This document shows positions 9,530-18,574 of a stretch of DNA of 21,099 bases, in pieces (within the stretch, counting starts at the first letter, position 1; each line of letters starts with the position of its first letter). A program made the position numbers and the translations under genes. This stretch comes from Cladosporium sp. IMV 00045 (lineage: Eukaryota; Ascomycota; Dothideomycetes; Cladosporiales; Cladosporiaceae): the NCBI GenBank assembly GCA_001931905.2, contig MSJI02000216.1, positions 1 to 21,099 of the forward strand, given 5' to 3'. The notes below the pieces were generated by a model. The model had not been told where the DNA came from, did no database searches, and saw only the letters and a list, made by a program, of their open reading frames with translations.

Positions 9530-10839
9530 GATGAATGCGTGTGTCGATTGCGTGTGAAAGATCCCGTCTCGATTCAAGATGTTTCCGTCAACAAGATCCA
9601 AGAAGACGAAGGATAGATGGGTATAGTAGTAAGAAAGTAGCAAGAAGCAAAAGGAAGAGGAGGGGCAAAGAGATCACAAACGCAGGCGCGAAACTTAAGA
9701 AATACTTCCCTTCCCTGTCCCCCGAATATAATAATAATACTTATCGTCGGATTTCAGCTATGATGCACCTGTTGCCCGCCATGCATGTAATCTCGCCCCT
9801 CCCCCACCAACGAAAGACAGTGATGGATTGGATGTTGGTGGTGGTGAAGTTCGGAGAATGGCTGCAGCTTGAGCGGGGCCGGACCGTTGGCTGTGGTGAG
9901 AGGGGAGTTTGTTCGCTGATTTCGCGAGGCCGAGTGAGCGAAAGGGCGAGACGGGACTGGGCTGTGCTTGGGTTTTGTATTACTAGCTGATTGAGTGTTT
10001 ATTCTGAGAGTTCGGATGCTCATGGTTGGCTTCGAATGAGATTGACTTTGATGTGCATTGGCTTGGAGAAGTGAGGGACCCTTGGGGACACGTTTGGTTG
10101 TGTTCCTGCGTAAGCTGCCAGTCTGGACTGGGAGAAGATGAGCAGGAGAGGAAGGGAGAAAAGCATGCGAAACAACGAGCATATGGGTTCGGCGCGTCTT
10201 CTCGTTATCATGTTGGATTCGGAAGTGTCGTCGTTGTTGTTTCGTCTCATCTGACCCCAGAATAGAAACAAACAGCCCATGTTGCACCGAACAGCCCAGC
10301 TTCTCGGACTTCGCGCTTGTCGATGATGCTGATGAGACAACCAAAGACCCGTAGGCCGTTTCACGTATCGGACGGACAACCAACATCCTTCTCGTCGTAC
10401 GAAGAAGAAAAAGACGCCAATTGGTGACTTCATCAAGGAAACCAGCGATACTCTCAAGCATGTACTTTTCGAGTGGATGGAAAGGGTGTTGCTGTCTCCT
10501 GTCATCCATGAATCGCGATCAATGCTCACAGCAATGACGTCCCCCTCCCCTCCTTGCGGTGGTGGTTCTCCAGAAGCCAATCCAACTTCCCAACAACCCC
10601 GCTGCCAAAAACCAGGAAATCATTTGTTGGTAGATGTAGGTAATGATTAGGTAGGTCAACCTGACAATCAAGAAAACACCTTCACAACAAGAACAACTCC
10701 ACCACTTCCATCCGAAAATCGCATCCTTAATCCTCCAAATTTCAAATCTCCATTCAAGCAACCAGACAACCTGCGAACTCCTCAAGCTCAACACCACCGC
10801 AACCACCACCACCCAAACCCCCCTCCCAACACCTCCAAA
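9530..10839. promoter_or_regulatory. Divergent promoter region of SCD1 and the 244-residue protein gene
   Basis: The 1.3 kb between two outward-facing start codons holds no gene I can support. Features seen: an AT-rich (AAT)n-like string near 9725-9739 about 200 bp upstream of SCD1, a possible TATA-like element on the minus strand; a CCAATTGG palindrome at 10417-10424, which is two overlapping opposed CCAAT boxes and could serve either gene; and a CA-rich, pyrimidine-rich leader just before the ATG at 10840, typical of fungal 5' UTRs. Long open frames on the minus strand within 9754-10580 look compositional. Confidence 0.55.
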
Positions 10840-11574
10840 ATGGACATAATAATGGGCCTCGGCATCGCCCTCCCCGTCGTCTCCACCACCGCCATCGGCA
10901 CCGTCACGGGCGTAGCGCAAGGCGTGGCCGAACAGCGTCGGCAGAACGAAGACAGCAGCAACCAAGCACGCATGCTGAAATTCCACCTGGACGTGCACCT
11001 CGACGCGCGCACCTCCCGGTCCAAATCCCCCGCAGCAAAACTCGCCAACCGCATCGTGACGCTGCACGACGACAAGCTCTGGCTCGAGCCGAAAGATCAC
11101 GACACCGGCGAGCCGGCGGAGGAGGGGAGGCATCCGTTTACGGGGTTTTATGTCGCTTACCCTGACGATCAGAGGAGTTATACGAGGGGACTGGTTAGTA
11201 CGATAAGCAGGGATCCGCCGATGCTGAATTGGATTTACATCGACAAGGACACTTTGGAGGTGAAATACGCGAGTCGGTCGGGGAGTATTGCGCACCATGT
11301 GGGGAGTTATGATTGGACTTGTGAGGATGCGAGTGAGGGGGATAGTGGGGTGACGTTTGAGGGGTGGGAGGGGTTTGTGGCTGTTTTTGAGGGGGAGGGG
11401 AAGGGGTGGGCGCTGTATTTTGATGTTAATGATGATGGGTTGAAGGATGTCAAGAAGGGGAGGAAGAGTTGTGAGGTTAGTCTTGTTAGGAGGCTTCTGG
11501 ATGCGCAGGAGGTGAATAAGTGGGGTTTGAAGGAGGAGGGGAACATTGGGTTTAGGGCGACGAAAGAGGTTTGA
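10840..11574 (+). CDS. Uncharacterised conserved ascomycete protein, 244 residues
   Basis: Single-exon gene. The product has a hydrophobic, Gly/Ala/Thr-rich N-terminus (MDIIMGLGIALPVVSTTAIGT), which could be a signal anchor or a membrane-associating helix. A charged stretch (AEQRRQNEDSS) follows, then a globular part with HPFTGFYVAYPDD, STISRDPPMLNWIYIDKDTLEVKY and FEGWEGFVAVFE and WALYFDVNDDGLKD. I recognise this as a pattern recurring in hypothetical proteins of filamentous ascomycetes, but no function or named domain comes to mind. The NDDGLKD loop is acidic and could bind a metal, which is speculation. Codon composition is unusual: the first third is C-rich (GCC, ACC, TCC), while the last half is strongly G-rich (GGG, GAG, AGG, GTT), with G-runs at 11347-11410. 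It is divergent from SCD1 and shares its upstream region. The complete frame, the leader and the strong conserved-looking core support it as a real gene. Confidence 0.82.
   Translation: MDIIMGLGIALPVVSTTAIGTVTGVAQGVAEQRRQNEDSSNQARMLKFHLDVHLDARTSRSKSPAAKLANRIVTLHDDKLWLEPKDHDTGEPAEEGRHPFTGFYVAYPDDQRSYTRGLVSTISRDPPMLNWIYIDKDTLEVKYASRSGSIAHHVGSYDWTCEDASEGDSGVTFEGWEGFVAVFEGEGKGWALYFDVNDDGLKDVKKGRKSCEVSLVRRLLDAQEVNKWGLKEEGNIGFRATKEV
11391..11410 (+). other. Candidate G-quadruplex sequence in coding strand
   Basis: Four runs of three or more G separated by one- or two-base spacers (five G, A, four G, AA, four G, T, three G) lie in the sense strand of the 244-residue protein gene. More G-runs lie upstream at 11347-11374. 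The codons spell an E-G-E-G-K-G-W stretch. The pattern fits the usual G-quadruplex consensus in both coding-strand DNA and mRNA; folding is inferred, not shown. Confidence 0.5.
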
Positions 11575-12193
11575 AGGAAGCAGTGCTTGGGGAGAGGTGA
11601 AGAGATTGCAGCAGAAAGGGACAGGGATACTCAGTGTGACGCTCAAAAGGGCGGAAGGCAGAAAAAGCAAACATGCCAGAGAGGCCGGTCCATGATGGAA
11701 GTACATTTCCGAACTTTCAAAGACCTGTTGGATGCCACTCGGAAAGGGTCAAGAGCCGCGCGAAGAATGACGGCTAAAGTGCCAGTGGGAGTTGTGGAGT
11801 CATGAAAAGCTCACGTTCAAATGCAAAGAACACGACTCAAACAAATGGCAGCACAAGCAAGTCCTGTGCACATTTACGTGGGAACGAGACGATTTGATAC
11901 AAGGCCAGCCATCCATAGAAACAAAGTCAAGTAATGAGCAAGAAATAAACTCGATTGAATAAGGGTATCACAAGCCATGTCGACAACAGCCATCAGCCAT
12001 CAGTCATCAGTCATCATCATCGCCAGGGAGGTTCAAAGACCTCTTGTTTCACAGAGCTCTCTCCATCAGCGAAGCAAAATGGAAAACACGGCAACATCAT
12101 CGACGACACCTGCAAAGTAACAACATTGAAGGGCAACCCCTCCAACAAAGCAAAATCGCACCGGCACGAGCTCCACGACACTTCCAAGAAGCA
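11575..12193. other. Intergenic gap between convergent genes
   Basis: About 620 bp between the stop codons of the 244- and 589-residue protein genes. It holds 3' UTRs presumably. A run of CATCAG/TCATCA-type units lies near 11990-12018. Short open frames on both strands have no recognisable product. Nothing else is seen. Confidence 0.5.
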
Positions 12194-14263
12194 TCAAACA
12201 TCAAGAACCATCTGATTCTCCTTATCCTCCTCACCCGCCACAGCGACAGCAGGCTTGGCATCGACAATGATCTCAACATCAGAATCACCCACATCCTTAC
12301 CGGAGGTGCCTTTCTTCGACCCACCACCCGAAGAAGAAGCCCTGCTGACCTTACGCACAGGCTTCCTGGCTCTGAGATCTTTCTTCTCAGGCGATCCGTC
12401 GTTCAGCGACATCGCTCTGAGAGCCGCTCGCGTGCGCTTGCGACCTGGAGTCTCGGCTGGGCTCGAAGACAGGAGTGTTGAAGTCTTCTCTGCGGCGGCG
12501 GCGAATGTTGTGGATTCGTTTTCCTGCGGACCGAGAATCGTGGACATGAAGTCGCGGGCTGCTGGCATGGTCAGTAGAAAATGAGAATTGCTTGGAAGAG
12601 GGGACCTCACGCTTTGCAGGCGAAGAGCCTTCCTTCTTGCCCTTTATGTCGTTAGAAGGTGTTGCAGGAGCAGGGCTGCTGTGAATGACCTGGCCAGCAT
12701 CGTCCTCCGTCATGCAAGTTGGGAAGTAGGCGCAAGCCGTGTGCATGCTGACGTCCGAGCCTTGAGATTCGTCGCGAGGGCCTGGGTTGCGGATTGTCGT
12801 ACTCGTAGCTTGGTAGTGCTCGCCGTGGCCAGCATTTGGCAGGCCATCCTGCCCGGTGAAAGCACCCTTCGCTGCCAGTGCGTGAGGTGGCAACGGAGGA
12901 GGCGGCATGGCCTGGCTGTGAGAGGGATTCTGCGTCTCATGCTGGGTGCCAGACTTCAGGGCAGAGATGAGCTTCTGCAGCTGGTCGCTCGGGAGACGGA
13001 CCTGGAGCTGCTGGTTTGTGTTCGGAGCGAAGTTGTTGATCGGAGGGAGTGAGACATTGCCCGCCGTTGATGCGGACACGGCAGGCCCTGTCATTGCACA
13101 GGACAGCGACCCAAGTGCATGACTGATTTGCTCACTGTTTAAGGCAGACGGCATGGACGTCCCACGAGCATCAAGCCCATCGTACAGAGGCTGCAGACCA
13201 CGGAAGTTGTAGAAGCCCCAGGCCGGAGACGGCGGTGGCGGCTGAGGGATACCACGTAGCGGAGAAGACAGATTGTTGGCGCTGCCGTTGCTGTAGTTGC
13301 GTTTGTGGAAATCGCCGTCCATGCCGGGGAACGTGAATCCTGAGTTGTTGCTGGCGACCTGCTGCTTGGGGACCAAGGGATTCTCGAACATGGCCGGATT
13401 GGGCCAAGCAATACCGCAGCGCTCAAGGTGCTCTGCTTGAGTGTCAGCTAGAGGTTTCACCCCAATGACTTCAGCGCAAGAAATCTCACCATTCGGCACC
13501 GGAAAGAAAGAGAAGCAAATAACAGTCTCCAGCCTGGTGAAGACCGTCTTGCCACCCAACTGCTCACTGAGCCCAGCCGAGATCTCAACCTTGATCCGAC
13601 CCGCCGAGTCAGAAGCATCCCATTCGCGCGAGCTGATGGCCGACTTGTAGAACTTGGGCCAGGACAAACTCGGGTGAGCGGTAGGATCGATGCCCGGAAT
13701 AGGGAGGTCTGGCTGAGCTAGGAAAGAGTCAGCACGCACACACACCAACTTAGTCTGACGTCGACAGCAAAAGAACGACTCACCAATAACAGCCGGCCAA
13801 GAGCAATCGAACGGCTGATTGAGCGGCCTGCAATTCACCATCCTCGTCAGCACCATACTCAACCTCACAACACCAAACCACAAAGGCAGCAACTCACGGC
13901 AAAGCAGCCCCATCAACAGCAACCTTCACCTGCCACTGCGCCCTATCCCTCAACCCCGGCGCAGCCAAAGCCGCAACATGCGTCGGCGGCGTCCAAGAGT
14001 GGACGGAAACGGTGAACGGCGCGCCCTCGGCGATGGTGGGCGTGAAGCACGTGAGCAGGGGCGTGGCGCTTGCTGTGTTGAAGAAAGGTCAGTTCGTTGC
14101 ATGCAACGCGAAGTCAAGAGATGAACGAACCAGAATTGCCACCTCCTCCTGGGAAGTTCCCACCGCCGGAATCCTGCACGGCGTAAGGCGTGGTGCGGAA
14201 TTCCTTGAAGGGAACGTCGCTGTTCTTTGGGTAGAGGAGGACGTCCCAGTCTTGATAGCGCAT
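12194..14263 (-). CDS. Uncharacterised fungal protein with basic, low-complexity C-terminus, 589 residues
   Basis: Exons (minus strand) are 14263-14131, 14072-13898, 13827-13784, 13717-13490, 13432-12611 and 12561-12194; introns are 58, 70, 66, 57 and 49 nt, all GT-AG. Frame stays open through every junction. The N-terminal half begins MRYQDWDVLLYPKNSDVPFKEF and continues with TPLLTCFTPTIAEGAPFTVSVHSW and the segment SLSWPKFYKSAISSREWD. This resembles a family of hypothetical ascomycete proteins starting RYxDWDVLLFP; I know no function for it. From about residue 195 it is Pro/Ser/Gln/Asn-rich with PPPPSPAWGFYNF. The C-terminus has basic clusters GRKRTRAALRA and ARKPVRKVSRA, a DSDVEIIVD motif resembling a SUMO-interacting motif, and a KEN sequence. 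These suggest a nuclear protein (inference). Two introns have lengths divisible by three and lack stops, and two acceptors are NAGNAG tandems, so several in-frame isoforms are possible. The ATG at 14263 is chosen because the conserved-looking domain starts immediately after it. Confidence 0.8.
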
Positions 14264-15416
14264 GGCGGGTGGCGAGGTGGTGTGTTGATTTCTTTGCTTT
14301 GCTTGCGGTGATTTCTTCGAGAAGTGGAGCGAGGAGAATACGAAGATAAGAGCGTGAAGGGAGTCCGAGCGATGATGAAGGATGGAGTATGGGAATGAGG
14401 ATGAGGATGAGATGCCGAGAGGGAGATTATATCGAAGTCGAACAAATCATCAAATACAAGAATCGTATGACGACTCATTGACCGCTCGAGCAAATAATGA
14501 TTTGAGGTGCAGGCACGGTCATCGATTCATGGCTGAGTGTGGGAAGGCGCGCGGCGTCGCGAAGAGAGTGAGGAAGGAGCAGCCATCAGAGAAATGTGGA
14601 TCTCACTCGCAGAGAGTGATGAATCGATTACAATTACATTTCGAAGAGTGCGCATTATAGATAATAAGACAATGAACGCAGATTGCAAGTAAAGTAAACC
14701 ACCAGCAAGTCATCCAACCAGTCAGTAGTCGTACAGCCAGCCGAACCCAACGCCAAAGTAAAACGCAGCACACAAGAACATATCGCGAACACCTCCGTCA
14801 ACCAAGAAACCGCAGCAGGACGAGCCGTAAGCCAAGAATAGACAGACAATGCAGACGAGGACAAGAATTCCGCTCTGTCAAGGTAGTAAAACAGATCCTA
14901 CTTCGTGAACCAGCATGGAGGACAAAAGAGATAGAAAAAGTGGTACACGAAGACAACCAAGTAAAGTCCAAGTCGAGCACAAGCAAAGAGACGCCAGTTC
15001 AGTCACACGGAGGAATAGAGAGAGGAGACAAACAGACGGCAACAAGAAACGAGACAAGACACATGAAGAAAAGCAGACTTCGTGCAAAAGGACCAAGTGC
15101 CCACCCAGCAAGAACATGGACTGCCCGTTCGAGAAATCATCCTGAGGTACCCGCCGCTACCGCCTGATCAAACCAGCAAGGAGATAAGAAGACAGGACAG
15201 AAGACAAGCGCAAGCACGAAACAAAGTTGACCGCCAAATTTTGAATTTATGATGGAATCACTCCCAAGGGAAAGAAACACAAAAGTCAAGCAAAAGCAAA
15301 AAGCACAAAAAACAATCCGCAAAAGTCTCAATTTTCGTCGTACTGCACCCGCCCCGCCCCTTCGCGCCCGCCGTGTGAGAATCTCCGCTGGAAATTGAAG
15401 CCAAAGGCAAGCAAGA

Positions 15417-15447
<31 letters not shown>

Positions 15448-15866
15448 ACAAAGCTTGAACACCGGGTTTTCCCCCCACCATCATTGCCCCGAAGAGAAGA
15501 AGTAAGGAAGTTGAATTGAAGAAGGCAGAGGTCGTTCGTAGTTCATTCCGTACTTCGTCGCAAAAAGCGTCGCTAAGATCGATAGTAGTAGCAAGGTAGA
15601 GGAGAGCTAGTGATAGCAAACGCTAAAGTGTGCTGGGTAGGCAAAAAAAGGAGGAAAAAAAGGTAGAAAGGGAAGTCGTGGTGGTGGTGTTGGGAAGTTT
15701 AAAAAGAAGCATGCAAAAATTCCGCAGAGAGAAAAAACGCAAGCACGTGTGTGTTGTCGGGTGTCGTCGTGAATGATGTTGAAGAATTTTTCCCTTTTTT
15801 TGATTTTGACCAACTCCCGCTAAAGTGCAACCTCACTCAAGGCAAGAAGGACGCAAGAAAGACGCT
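14264..15866. other. Intergenic stretch: upstream of the 589-residue gene and 3' flank of the RRM gene
   Basis: The 1.6 kb between the start of one minus-strand gene and the stop of the next. On the plus strand 14650-15840 is strongly purine/A-rich, so the minus strand (the sense of both genes) is a long pyrimidine-rich tract that includes (CT)12 opposite 15423-15446. It likely comprises the 3' UTR of the RRM gene followed by the promoter of the 589-residue gene. Short open frames on both strands reflect this bias and carry no recognisable domain. A CACGTG occurs at 15744-15749. Confidence 0.55.
15423..15446. repeat. (AG)12 dinucleotide microsatellite
   Basis: Twelve uninterrupted AG units on the plus strand, (CT)12 on the minus strand, about 420 nt downstream of the RRM-gene stop codon and within the broader purine-rich block. 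Likely polymorphic in length. Confidence 0.9.
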
Positions 15867-17263
15867 TTACTGGCGCGGCGCAAAGTTGCCGTACGGGTGC
15901 TGCGGCGGCATACCCATGGAAGGGTAGACTGGAGGCGGCGGCGCCGGGCGGTAGGGGGTGCCGGCAGGGCCAGAGTTGTTCTGGGAGCGGCCCCAGCTGA
16001 GGCGCACGCGAGAGTTGCCAATCGGGTAGCCCTGCATCTGGTTGATAGCCATCTCAGCAGCGTGACGCTGGACAAACTGAACGAAACCGCAGCCCTTGCC
16101 CGGGGGAATCTTGACGTAGGTGATTTCGCCGAAGCCCTGGAAGAAGGAGCGAAGCTCGTCCTCGGTGACGTAGCCGGAGAGGCCACCGACGAAGACAGTG
16201 GTATTGTTGGGGTCGGTGAACTGGTTCATCGGCTGGGGAGCGCCGTAGTAGCCAGCCATGGGAGGAGCACCCATGGAGTACATGCCCATGGCGTTGGGAC
16301 CACCGGGCATGCCGCCCATGCCGGGAGCGCCAGCGGCACCGCTCTTGTTCTTGGGGGTGGCGGTGCTAATGCGCATGGGCCTGTTGCCGCAGTAGACGCC
16401 CTGCATCTCGCGGAGAGCCAGCTGCTGATCACCCTCGTCGGCGAAGCGGACGAAACCGTAGCCCCTCGAGAGACCGCTGATCGGGTCGGTCATGATCTTG
16501 GCAGACTTGCAGGAGTTGTACTTGGTCTGGAAGAGCGACATGAGGACGTACTCGTTGACCTCGGGGCCAAGGTCGCCGACGAAGATAGAGAATTCGGGGC
16601 CACGGTCGTCACGGCTGCGGTCGGCAAGACCACCACCGGAAGCCCAGTTGAGCTTGAACTGACGGTTGCTGTTGGGGATGACCTGGCCATTAAGCTGGAG
16701 AGCCTTGGCAGCAGCGTCAGGGCTCTCGAAGTCGACGAAGCAGTAGCCGGCGTTGCTTCTGTGGGGATGCGGTCAGTTTCTGACTCGACTCGGCTTGACT
16801 CGAGATGTGCATCAAAACTCACCCAGAGAACTTGTCACGGATCATCTTGACGTTGACCTGGTAGCCCATGCCGAACCAGACAGTGCGCACGAAGTTCTCG
16901 TCGATCCAGGGCTCAAGCTCGCCCATCCTGATTTCTGAGTCAGCACTCGATGTTCCATCTGAATTCCTAGCTTATTGCATGCACTCACCAAAGAGTGGTC
17001 TTGCCCTCCTGGGACTGTCCGCCAGGGGCGCCGGGGGTTCCAGCAGTGGGCGCGCCCGGGAACTGGCCCTGAGGCTGTGCCTGGTCCATCTGCTGACCCA
17101 TTGGCTGACCCATCTGTTGGTCCATCTGCTGGCCCATGGGCTGCTGCTGCTGCTGTTGTGCCTGCTGCTGCTGATCGGGAACGCCAGCTGCGCCGAATGC
17201 ACCGTGCTCCTGGGCACCAGTCTGGGGCTGCGCGCCAGCCTCGCCGAAGTTGGGGAAGCTCAT
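15867..17263 (-). CDS. Three-RRM RNA-binding protein, Csx1/Nam8/Ngr1-like
   Basis: Predicted mRNA-binding regulator, 423 residues. Exons are 17263-16989, 16927-16823 and 16758-15867, with introns of 61 and 58 nt (GTGAGT donors, CAG acceptors). The first 88 residues are Gln/Met/Gly/Pro-rich, with poly-Gln from about 31 and repeated MGQQMDQ/MGQPM units to about 61: a disordered, prion-like segment. RRM1 (about 89-167) has RNP2 TTLWMGEL, split by intron 1 at its Trp codon, and RNP1 NAGYCFVDF. RRM2 (about 183-262) has FSIFVGDL and RGYGFVRF. RRM3 (about 313-385) has TTVFVGGL and KGCGFVQF. A Gly/Met/Pro linker joins RRM2 and RRM3, and a Pro/Tyr-rich tail follows. The order RRM1-RRM2-linker-RRM3 matches fission-yeast Csx1 (stress mRNA stability) and budding-yeast Nam8/Ngr1 (5' splice-site recognition and mRNA decay). 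Which of these roles applies cannot be read from sequence. The start is fixed by the ATG just upstream of the open N-terminal exon. Confidence 0.93.
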
Positions 17264-18194
17264 TTTCGCAAAGGTTGAGTTGAAAACGCGCTTTGGACAA
17301 AGGTGTGTGTGGTTTGAATCTGAAGAGTAGATGTGTCAATGGCGATGTTTCTCGTAGGATTGTATCGCGAATCGCGAATCGGCGATGCGACGGATGCGCG
17401 CGTGCGCGCTAGTGAAGAAGCGGGTGCGCACTCACGTGTGAAGGCTAAGGATGCTCAACGGGTCGCAAGTCGTAATGACGGATCAGATGAATTGCGCGCT
17501 CGAAAAGTGAAGAGGTCGCTGAATGAAGCCGAGGCGCAAAGCTGTAGTCCGGAGAGATTGCTTTTGTTCGTCGCAAAGTGCAGAGTCGCGAGACCGAAAT
17601 CTGTCGATGACGAGGAAATTCGTGACCGAAGGGAGTGATGGTTCGGAGATGAAGTCGAGTCGTTGCAGAGCAAGAAGTCAAGCAAGCGAGTCTGTCGAAA
17701 GGGAGGCAAATCTGAGACGAACGCGTGAGCCAAGCGTCGCAACGTGTGGATGCAACGCAGTGAGTGAGTGAGTGAGGTGGGAGAGGGAGAGAGAGGGAGA
17801 GGGAGATGATGAGTGGATGAGTGTAGTGAGTGTGTGTGACGAGAGGTAGCAAGGCGTGTGCAAGCCCGTGGTCGGGAGGGCGGAGGTTTGTGCGTTGCGT
17901 TGCGCGCTGCTGGAGCGGGAAGGCTGCGACGGGCCGTAGATCGGGCGCAGCAGCGAGTGAATAATGTGGTTCCGCGGGTGGTGGCGGGGAGGATGTTTCG
18001 CAGCGAGCCAGAGAGTGAGGTTAAGGGAGAAACCAGAAAAAGGATAGTGCAATATTCGGATGGAGAACCCAGCAATGTCAGGTGACTGCAACAAATGATC
18101 GAAGTGTGGTCGCGCGGATGATGATGCGCATCCAGTTGCTGGTGTGTAGCAGCCAGTAGCAAAAAAGGCCGGCCGGGCTGAGAGCTGTCGCTGA

Positions 18195-18215
18195 ATGGGC
18201 GATGGGCGATGGGCC
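18195..18215. repeat. Three tandem 7-mers (ATGGGCG type)
   Basis: ATGGGCG, ATGGGCG and ATGGGCC occur end to end. They lie about 930 bp upstream of the RRM-gene start. Probably a chance or slippage repeat. Confidence 0.7.
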
Positions 18216-18424
18216 AAAGTTTGGGGGAGTTTTGGCCTTGTTGCAGCTGGCTGGTTGGTTGGTACTGGACGGGACTCGCTAGTACTGGCCTGGCTGACCA
18301 GTCCTGGGCCTTGAGCGAGGCTTGCAGTGGATGATGTGCCGACAAGGATGTCTTTGAGCGGCGTCCGATCATCGCCCTCCCGACACGCCGGGTTCGCCGT
18401 GCGAATGAAGCATTTGCACTCTGA

Positions 18425-18444
18425 CTTGCCTTGCCTTGCCTTGC
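18425..18444. repeat. Four tandem CTTGC pentamers
   Basis: Four perfect CTTGC units occur in direct succession within the upstream region of the RRM gene. A short slippage-type repeat with no assigned role. Confidence 0.75.
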
Positions 18445-18561
18445 GCTTTGTCTCTTGTCTCTAGTAGATGCTGCGCGCGCGCTGTTGCTGCTGGCGAGAT
18501 GCCCATCGCCACCACCCCCAGGCAGTCTCCACAGCAGCAAAGCCCGCCCGTCGCAAACAAT

Positions 18562-18574
18562 CGCGCGCGCGCGC
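18562..18574. repeat. Alternating CG run (Z-DNA-prone)
   Basis: Thirteen bases of strict C-G alternation; a second ten-base run lies at 18473-18482. Alternating purine-pyrimidine CG tracts are the classic Z-DNA-forming sequence. Their survival also shows no obvious CpG depletion here. Confidence 0.6.

Noticed and set aside
9754..10509. 251-codon open frame on the minus strand upstream of SCD1
   Set aside because: Low-complexity His/Ser/Arg/Pro product without a recognisable domain, overlapped by another open frame of similar kind in a different register. It lies where the divergent promoters should be.
10519..11706. 395-codon open frame antisense to the 244-residue gene
   Set aside because: It is the mirror of a real gene; its Pro/Leu-rich and Val-rich parts follow from the C-rich then G-rich sense strand. 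No domain is visible.
12029..12044. Small GAGGT/ACCTC hairpin near 12025-12042 considered as a tRNA T-arm
   Set aside because: Loop length and flanking sequence do not fit a tRNA and no other arms are present.
13784..13922. Extension of the 511-codon frame up to 13922 as the start of the 589-residue gene
   Set aside because: That frame runs into intron 13828-13897. The spliced model from the ATG at 14263 gives a coherent N-terminal domain and consistent phases at every junction.
15825..16850. 341-codon plus-strand frame opposite the RRM gene
   Set aside because: Antisense shadow of the RRM exon; Ala/Val/Gly/His-rich with no domain, while the minus strand encodes RRM2 and RRM3.
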